Source: Eubacteriales Family XIII. Incertae Sedis bacterium | GTDB lineage: Bacteria > Bacillota > Clostridia > Peptostreptococcales > Anaerovoracaceae | Direction: 5' to 3' | Assembly: GCA_031263335.1 (NCBI GenBank) | Contig: JAISGB010000096.1 | Coordinates: 1 to 11,401, forward strand | Length of the DNA stretch: 11,401 nucleotides | Shown here: positions 7,201 through 11,401 of the stretch, in pieces | How positions within the stretch are numbered: position 1 is the first letter of the stretch | How the letters are laid out: the number at the start of each line of letters is the position of its first letter | The notes under the pieces: generated by a model | What the model was told of the DNA's origin: nothing | What the model saw: the letters and a program-made list of their open reading frames with translations, nothing else | The model's database searches: none | Translations under genes and position numbers: made by a program

Positions 7201-7655
7201 ATCTGACCGGGGTTACGGCGATCACGGGTTCCCCTTCGACGAGCCTCAGCAAGGACGGCGCATTGAGCCTACAAAGGGTCCGGATCTCGCCCACGACGCC
7301 GATATCCTATCTGTTCAAGTATATGCCCTCGCTGACGACCTTGGTCGTGGGGGACGGGCCGTATACGCCGGGCGTTATTGACCTGAGTGGATATGAGGGG
7401 ACGACGTTTGGTACCTACGCATTCCAATATTCGACCGGGATCACGGCGGTGCGTTTGCCCGCAGACAAAGCCGTTTCGAACTACATGTTCCGGGGTTGCA
7501 CCGGCCTGACGACGGTTTCGATAGGGGGCAATACGTCTGCGGAGGGCGTGATCGACCTGACGGGCTATACGCCCACGACGATCGGGACCTATGCGTTCCA
7601 AGGCACGGGCGCGACGAGTGCCGTCCTTCCTGAAAAGCTGAGTGTCTCGACGTAG
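4236..7655 (+). CDS. B12-riboswitch-controlled secreted DUF4430/LRR surface protein, part before the in-frame TAG
   Basis: Read to the TAG at 7653-7655, this is 1139 residues. It has a Sec signal peptide (1-31: basic start, hydrophobic core, SYA cleavage) and an acidic Ala/Glu/Pro-rich stretch (32-130). A beta-rich domain (about 130-245) follows, then one containing SLGGHGG, YGVDFIVYGNAF and FDLAWAVD (about 250-490), a type I associate with surface proteins of B12 loci. The next segment (about 495-615) is unassigned. A cadherin-like beta-sandwich lies at 619-711 (ends EYSIAVTR). DUF4430 (about 717-852; WMLTVNN, LKDGDVVRWQF) follows; it is related to the beta domain of transcobalamin and intrinsic factor. 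An uncharacterised linker (853-980) and LRR_5-like repeats complete this part. With the upstream B12 riboswitch, a role in extracellular cobalamin or corrinoid binding is inferred. Nothing C-terminal anchors this short form, so as read it would be secreted freely. The same frame continues intact after the TAG, so the product is probably a truncated or read-through version of a much longer protein. Confidence 0.88.
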   Translation: MRKSLHGRLLSWVLTAVLCVGMFQGIASSYATEPEPYVNDIPVAQEDIDGGSKNDPADPPAGPDIPDTEEGSAGEDSEAPVANAVADDVAKSDPAGAATEAAKAKSASTGFKALGTEEAEEAEPQPEGSKIQNMVGVLGLGVGKGTTLVNAFDAGRETQTAWINPKQTEAVFDVTVEKGTALYLGAKGEDGVLLSTEGNRRTETDASITYRIGVDCTDITAKPALYAYGDGGEEASICVLAFSQRSPVAGVYTPDRAVDFQPTTTDRYVAVSRAESALTAYTHWNHYVSLGGHGGYATYYYEEPIEDDPNNPYGVDFIVYGNAFAGGSVNEPAGCQVSYDGVTWYDLAGMRHYELLTRYVQDLPLLNGGTTDSLLLLKAGDAGYSGSYPKNVDWGYADIMSCNPYSAAETRWDVQAHTGNPYKHAVSKVDDEYYGYGDQFDLAWAVDKAGRPIDLSNALPKGVRYIRLQNVIDSEYIGAVSPEIGTITRVNPVDVKDSPVGVTDAPSVLTVNGKPLDLESETTVVSNDGATIYCEADLGKETYAANVCVVGAASDSIYVNAEEFTNGLADYRGELSQEDTWLNEENGRIVRVVVQNGEKAPRIYVINCKNGLASKANAELASVELRPIGKKLKADGDGGYATTVASDIDKVSFVLKSLYSGSTIKVDDTDVPNGLESVAFPLKFGKNEFTVKVTSEDETTAKEYSIAVTRTEVDDRITVYMDFEGYNLGQGYYIEPTAVKISEGMNAAYATDRLLGLTGHEYDNTGTVSEDFYLSKVKGFDTGDADPPQYVLDAIDVAGETFGTNGDEWLGEHDYYNQAGWMLTVNNVVIPGGASGYTLKDGDVVRWQFSVIGLGADLGVDNGWGEGDPPLYIQQDKTKLIRAMFEKDAEAEYVQNAEDAVIDPFATKAAITSAYGDLHWWVAENPNDGLFTQAEALLKEYYGTEAAPEAADYAIMKKLKITGTMTGSGYSDYYYLHTHANFTNVRELDLTGVTAITGSPSTSLSKDGALSLQRVRISPTTPISYLFKYMPSLTTLVVGDGPYTPGVIDLSGYEGTTFGTYAFQYSTGITAVRLPADKAVSNYMFRGCTGLTTVSIGGNTSAEGVIDLTGYTPTTIGTYAFQGTGATSAVLPEKLSVST

Positions 7656-8414
7656 CTGTTTCAAGGTTGCGCCGGCCTGACGACGGTTTCGATAGGGAAC
7701 AATACGCCCACGCAGGGCGTGATCGACCTGACGGGCTATACGCCCACGACGATCGGGACCTACGCGTTTGCCGGCACGGGCGCGGCGAACGCTGTTATTC
7801 CCTCGAGGCTGAATATCCCGACGTCCCTGTTTCAAGGCTGTGTCGGCTTGGCGACGGTCTCGATAGTTGGAAATACCGATCCCACGGAGGGCGTGATCGA
7901 CTTGACGGGCTATGAGCTTACGGCAATCGGGATCTATGCGTTCTCCGGCACGGGTGCGACAAAGGCGATTATTCCGGCAAAGCTGAGTATCCCAAACTAC
8001 CTGTTCTACAACAGCGCGAGCCTGACGACGGTCTCGATAGTTGGGAATGCCGATCCCGCGCAGGGCGTGATCGACCTGACGGATTATACGCCCACGACGA
8101 TCGGGACCTATGCGTTCGCCGGCACGGGCGCGACAGGAGCTGTCCTCCCCACAGGGCTGAGCATCTCGGATCGTCTGTTCCAAAACTGCGCCGGTCTGAC
8201 GACGATCTCGATAGGGGAGAATCTATCCACTTCGGGCGTGATCGACCTGACGGGCTATACGCCCACGACGATCGGGATCTACGCATTCGCCGGCACGGGT
8301 GCGCTTAAGGCCGTCCTCCCTTCCGGGCTGAACGCATCCAACTATCTGTTCCAAAACGCGAACGCGTTGGCCGATGTGGAATTCTTGGGAGCGACAGCTC
8401 CGACCATCGGGACT
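7377..8414 (+). repeat. LRR_5 (BspA-like) repeat array, first copy, six units
   Basis: Units begin at 7377, 7551, 7722, 7896, 8070 and 8241 and are 57-58 codons long. The consensus pieces are VIDLTGYTPTTIGTYAF, then AGTGA..AVLP, then NYLFQNC.GLTTVSIG. This is the BspA-like leucine-rich type seen in bacterial surface proteins. A capping unit (FLGATAPTIGTAAFP) ends the array. The in-frame TAG lies in the second unit. Confidence 0.85.
7653..7655 (+). other. In-frame TAG interrupting the giant reading frame
   Basis: The TAG falls inside the second LRR-like repeat, in the context acg TAG ctg ttt caa. The equivalent codon in the ten other repeats is Tyr (TAC/TAT, six times), Ser (twice), Arg or Asn. 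One base change from TAT or TAC gives TAG. Downstream, more than 1240 codons stay open in the same frame to the window end. Confidence 0.9.
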
Positions 8415-11401
8415 GCGGCGTTCCCGACGGATTCGAAGCCGATCGCCTATGTCCCCGACAAAAGGATGGGCGGTTACGAACTTGACGCGTTCGCGCAGCA
8501 CTTCAGCGAGGTTATTCCAAAGGTGGATCCGGCAGTGACGGGCATATCGGTTACGACGATGCCGACAAAGACCGAGTATTCGATCGGCCTTGACGACGCG
8601 CTTGACCTTTCGGGGCTTGTCGTCACGGCGGCGTACGAAGACGAACTCAAGGTTCCGGTCACGGGGTACACGACCGACCCGGCCGAAGGTGCGGCGCTTT
8701 TGGCTATCGGCGATGCGACGGTCACGGTAAATTACGAAGGCAAGACCACGTCCTTCACCGTCAAGGTGAAGGAAAGCGTCATCAAGGTCTACATGGACTT
8801 TGAAGGCTACAACCTCGGGCAGGGCTATTACATCGAACCGACCGCGATGGACATCCCCGGAGGTACGAGTGCGGCCTACGCGACGGACGCGTTGCTGAAA
8901 AAATCAGAGCATAAGTATGCGAATACAGGGACGATCGCAAGCGATTTTTATCTCTCGAATGTGGAAGGGTTTGGCGCCGGCGACGCCGTTCCGCCCGCCT
9001 ACCTCGGCGAAGCGCTCTCCGCAGTGGGGAAGACGCTCGGGACCAATGCCGACGGATGGCTCGGCGACGACGACTACAACGCGGGTTCCCGTTGGGTATT
9101 CACAGTCAACGGCGAGCCGGTTCCCGATGGGGCGAGCGCGCGTACCCTGCGGGACGGCGACGTGGTGCGTTGGCAGTTCTCCGTCCTCGGCGACGGTGCG
9201 GACATCGGACTCGGCGAGGCGCCGCTCTATGCGCGCCAAGAAAAGACGAGGCTGATCCGCGCTCTGTTCGAGGAGGGCGCGGAACTCGAAGACGTAAAGA
9301 ACGCCAAAGCCGTGATCATCGACCCGCTTTCAACGAAGCTTGAAGTTGCGTCCGCCTATGGCGATCTGCATTGGTGGGTAGCCGAGAATCCCAACAACAA
9401 CCTGCTTGCGTGGATGACGGCGCAACTGAAGGAATATTACGGCACGGAAGAGGTTCCGGCGGCGGAGGACTATATCGCCGTAAAGAAACTGAAGATCTCG
9501 GGAACGATGACCTGTGCCGGAACCAGCAGTAGCAACAATGATTACTATTATCTGCATACCAACGCGATTTTCGCCAATGTGGAGGAACTGGATCTGACAG
9601 GGCTTACCTCTATCACGGGTACTTCTTATTATAGCCCTTCCAGGGACGGCGCGTTAAGTCTGCAAAAGATCCGTATCTCGCCCGAGATGCCGTTGTCCGC
9701 CACAGGCGGCTTCTTCACGTACATGCCCTCGCTGACGACCTTGGTCGTGGGGGACGGGCCTTATACGCCGGGCGTCATCGACCTGAGGGGATATGCCGGG
9801 ACGTTTGGGACCGAAACATTCCGACATTCGATCGGGGTCGCGGAGGTGCGTCTGCCCAAGGGCAAGGCCATCTCAGACTCTATGTTCCGAGACTGCACCG
9901 GCCTGACGACGGTTTCAATAGGGGACAATGTACCCACGTCGGACGTGATTGACCTGGGGGGCTATGCCTCGACGATCGGGACCTATGCGTTCGCCGGCTC
10001 GGGCGCTGCGCGGGTCGTCGTCCCCTCGGGGCTGAACCTCCCGAACTATATGTTCCAGGGTTGCGCGGATCTGACGACGGCCTCGGTAGGGGACAATGTG
10101 TCTGCGGAGGGCGTGATTGACCTGAGGGGCTATGCCGCGACGCTCGGGACCTATGCGTTCGCCGGCTCGGGCGCGACACGGGCCGTTCTCCCTGCGGAGC
10201 TGGGTCTCCCGGACAACATGTTCCGAAACTGTACAGGCTTGACGACGGTCTCGATAGGTAACTCTGTACCCACACAGGGCGTGATAGACCTGAGAGGATA
10301 TGCGCCCCCAAGCATGGGGTACGGGCAATATGCGTTCGCCGGCACGGGCGCGACACGGGCCGTTTACCCTGCGGAGCTGAACCTCACGAGCTACATGTTC
10401 CAAAACTGCGCCGATCTGACGACATTTTCAATAGGGGACAATACGCCCAAAGAGGGTGTGATAGACCTGACGGGCTATTCGCGCACGACGATCCCGAGCG
10501 CTGTGTTCGCCGGCACGGGCGCGATGAAGGCCGTCATCCCCGCAGGGCTGAACATATCCACCTATCTGTTCCAAAACGCGAACGCGTTGAACAGCGTGGC
10601 CTTCCTCGGGACGACCGCCCCGACGATCGGCACTTCGGCCTTCCCGACGAACCCGAAGCCGATCGCCTATATACCCGATGGGACGACGAGCGGTTACGAC
10701 GTTGCCGCGTTCACACAGCACTTCAGCAAGGTCGCCCCGATCAGCTCGCAGCCGGTGCTGACGGGCATATCGATCACGGCGCCGCCGTCCAAGGCCGCGT
10801 ACACGGTCGGAGAATCGCTCGATTTGACGGGCCTCGTCGTCACGGCGGCGTACAGCGACGGGAGCGAGGCGTCGGTCACGGGGTATACGACCGACCCGGC
10901 CGACGGGACGGCACTCACGGAAGCGGGGAATGTGACGGTCACGGTGAGCTATGAGGGTAAGACCGCGACCTTCACCGTCACGGCAACGGAAGCCGCGCCG
11001 ACGCTGACGGGCATATCGATCACCAACCAACCGACAAAGAAGGTATACAAGGCCGGCGACAAACTGAACCTGTCGGGCATCGTCGTCACGGCGATATACA
11101 GCGACGAACGCGCCGAGCGCGTCATGGACTTCACGTCCGACCCGCCCGCCGGTACGGAGCTTTCGGATATCGGCGATCTGACGGTCACGGTCACATACGA
11201 GGGCAAGACCGCGACCTTCACCGTCTCGGTGGAGGAGGCGAAAGCGCCCGATCCCGTAAAGGTGACCTATGACGCGTCGAAACAGGGCGTCAGCGCCGCC
11301 GTATTCGCGCTCATCGCGCTCGACAGCGGCGGCTACGCGCAGGATGCGGACGGCGTCGAGGCGCGCGCGTGGTATCTGTCCTATCTGCTCTCGCGCGAAA
11401 A
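7656..11401 (+). CDS. Continuation of the giant DUF4430/LRR/Big_3 protein after the TAG (partial, runs off the window)
   Basis: I translated this frame codon by codon and found no stop or frameshift to the window end. It has no signal peptide or good internal ribosome site, so on its own it would be cytoplasmic and is best seen as the rest of the upstream gene. Order: remaining LRR_5-like repeats to about 8520; a Big_3 Ig-like domain (8538-8774, TGISV...VNYEGKT); a second DUF4430 (8781-9186, YMDFEGYNLGQGYYIEPT, LRDGDVVRWQF); the same linker as in the first half (AYGDLHWWVAENP); five more LRR-like repeats (9777-10633); and two more Big_3 domains (10761-10982, 11007-11231). From about 11262, VTYDASKQGVSAAVFALIALDSGGY resembles in pieces the first helices of a prenyltransferase/terpene-cyclase-like alpha/alpha barrel, often paired with DUF4430 in bacteria. 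A C-terminal anchor would lie beyond the window. It may be annotated as a pseudogene fragment. Confidence 0.75.
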   Translation, partial: MFQGCAGLTTVSIGNNTPTQGVIDLTGYTPTTIGTYAFAGTGAANAVIPSRLNIPTSLFQGCVGLATVSIVGNTDPTEGVIDLTGYELTAIGIYAFSGTGATKAIIPAKLSIPNYLFYNSASLTTVSIVGNADPAQGVIDLTDYTPTTIGTYAFAGTGATGAVLPTGLSISDRLFQNCAGLTTISIGENLSTSGVIDLTGYTPTTIGIYAFAGTGALKAVLPSGLNASNYLFQNANALADVEFLGATAPTIGTAAFPTDSKPIAYVPDKRMGGYELDAFAQHFSEVIPKVDPAVTGISVTTMPTKTEYSIGLDDALDLSGLVVTAAYEDELKVPVTGYTTDPAEGAALLAIGDATVTVNYEGKTTSFTVKVKESVIKVYMDFEGYNLGQGYYIEPTAMDIPGGTSAAYATDALLKKSEHKYANTGTIASDFYLSNVEGFGAGDAVPPAYLGEALSAVGKTLGTNADGWLGDDDYNAGSRWVFTVNGEPVPDGASARTLRDGDVVRWQFSVLGDGADIGLGEAPLYARQEKTRLIRALFEEGAELEDVKNAKAVIIDPLSTKLEVASAYGDLHWWVAENPNNNLLAWMTAQLKEYYGTEEVPAAEDYIAVKKLKISGTMTCAGTSSSNNDYYYLHTNAIFANVEELDLTGLTSITGTSYYSPSRDGALSLQKIRISPEMPLSATGGFFTYMPSLTTLVVGDGPYTPGVIDLRGYAGTFGTETFRHSIGVAEVRLPKGKAISDSMFRDCTGLTTVSIGDNVPTSDVIDLGGYASTIGTYAFAGSGAARVVVPSGLNLPNYMFQGCADLTTASVGDNVSAEGVIDLRGYAATLGTYAFAGSGATRAVLPAELGLPDNMFRNCTGLTTVSIGNSVPTQGVIDLRGYAPPSMGYGQYAFAGTGATRAVYPAELNLTSYMFQNCADLTTFSIGDNTPKEGVIDLTGYSRTTIPSAVFAGTGAMKAVIPAGLNISTYLFQNANALNSVAFLGTTAPTIGTSAFPTNPKPIAYIPDGTTSGYDVAAFTQHFSKVAPISSQPVLTGISITAPPSKAAYTVGESLDLTGLVVTAAYSDGSEASVTGYTTDPADGTALTEAGNVTVTVSYEGKTATFTVTATEAAPTLTGISITNQPTKKVYKAGDKLNLSGIVVTAIYSDERAERVMDFTSDPPAGTELSDIGDLTVTVTYEGKTATFTVSVEEAKAPDPVKVTYDASKQGVSAAVFALIALDSGGYAQDADGVEARAWYLSYLLSRE
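9777..10633 (+). repeat. LRR_5 (BspA-like) repeat array, second copy, five units
   Basis: Units begin at 9777, 9948, 10116, 10284 and 10461 (56-59 codons). They share the pattern of the first array and end in a capping unit, FLGTTAPTIGTSAFP, then PKPIAYIPDG. All five units are free of stop codons. Confidence 0.85.

Larger units (their letters stand above)
6384..11000 (+). repeat. Large in-frame internal duplication (offset about 2.4 kb)
   Basis: The block starting at 6384 (DUF4430, linker, LRR-like array, Big_3) recurs from 8781 with an offset of 2397 bases (799 codons). For example, YMDFEGYNLGQGYYIEPT occurs at 6393 and 8790, and GDLHWWVAENP in both linkers. MPSLTTLVVGDGPYTPGVID occurs before 7377 and 9777. 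The copies differ throughout at DNA and protein level and in repeat number (six versus five), so the duplication is not recent. Confidence 0.85.

Noticed and set aside
7640..7680. Frameshift at the end of the 1139-residue frame
   Set aside because: Reading codon by codon shows the same frame continues on both sides of the TAG, so this is a nonsense codon and not an indel.
7269..8183. 304-residue minus-strand frame with repeats
   Set aside because: Its repeats are mirror images of the plus-strand LRR-like repeats. Composition and location show it is antisense noise.
7377..8414. CRISPR-like regular repeats
   Set aside because: Units are about 171-174 bp, in frame and diverged throughout with no spacer pattern; they encode LRR_5-like protein repeats.

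Overview
The window looks like a chromosomal piece from a moderately GC-rich Gram-positive-type anaerobe, perhaps a gut Coriobacteriia or Clostridia-like bacterium. This assignment is an inference. It rests on strong AGGAGG-type ribosome binding sites, a very large secreted protein built from DUF4430, BspA-like leucine-rich, cadherin-like and Big_3 modules, a C-terminal membrane anchor without an outer-membrane lipoprotein style, and a cobalamin riboswitch in front of a surface-protein gene. No rRNA, tRNA or CRISPR array was seen.

Layout. (1) Bases 2-262 hold the 3' end of a surface-protein gene: a repetitive Gly/Asn/Asp stalk, one membrane helix and a basic tail. (2) A 16-bp perfect inverted repeat (325-372), probably a bidirectional terminator, separates it from a convergent class II Fic protein (333-1514, minus). 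(3) An IS66-type element lies at about 1612-3521. It has near-perfect terminal inverted repeats and one transposase gene (1926-3491), with no tnpA or tnpB inside the element. (4) A well-formed promoter (3561-3589) and a clear cobalamin (B12) riboswitch (3615-3778) follow, then an unusually long structured leader of about 457 nt. (5) From 4236 to the window end runs one giant reading frame, interrupted by a single in-frame TAG at 7653-7655.

The giant protein has a signal peptide, an acidic low-complexity stretch, two N-terminal beta-rich domains and a cadherin-like domain. Two large duplicated modules follow, each made of DUF4430 (transcobalamin beta-domain-like), a linker, 5-6 LRR_5-like repeats of about 57 aa, and Big_3 Ig-like domains. 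At the window edge is what looks like the start of an alpha/alpha-barrel (prenyltransferase/terpene-cyclase-like) domain. An alpha/alpha barrel plus a transcobalamin-type beta domain is the fold pair of animal intrinsic factor and transcobalamin. With the B12 riboswitch upstream, the simplest reading is a B12-repressed extracellular cobalamin- or corrinoid-capture protein. The premature TAG sits at a repeat column that is usually Tyr (TAT/TAC). It could be a fresh nonsense mutation, a sequence error, or a leaky stop giving a short soluble form and a long form.
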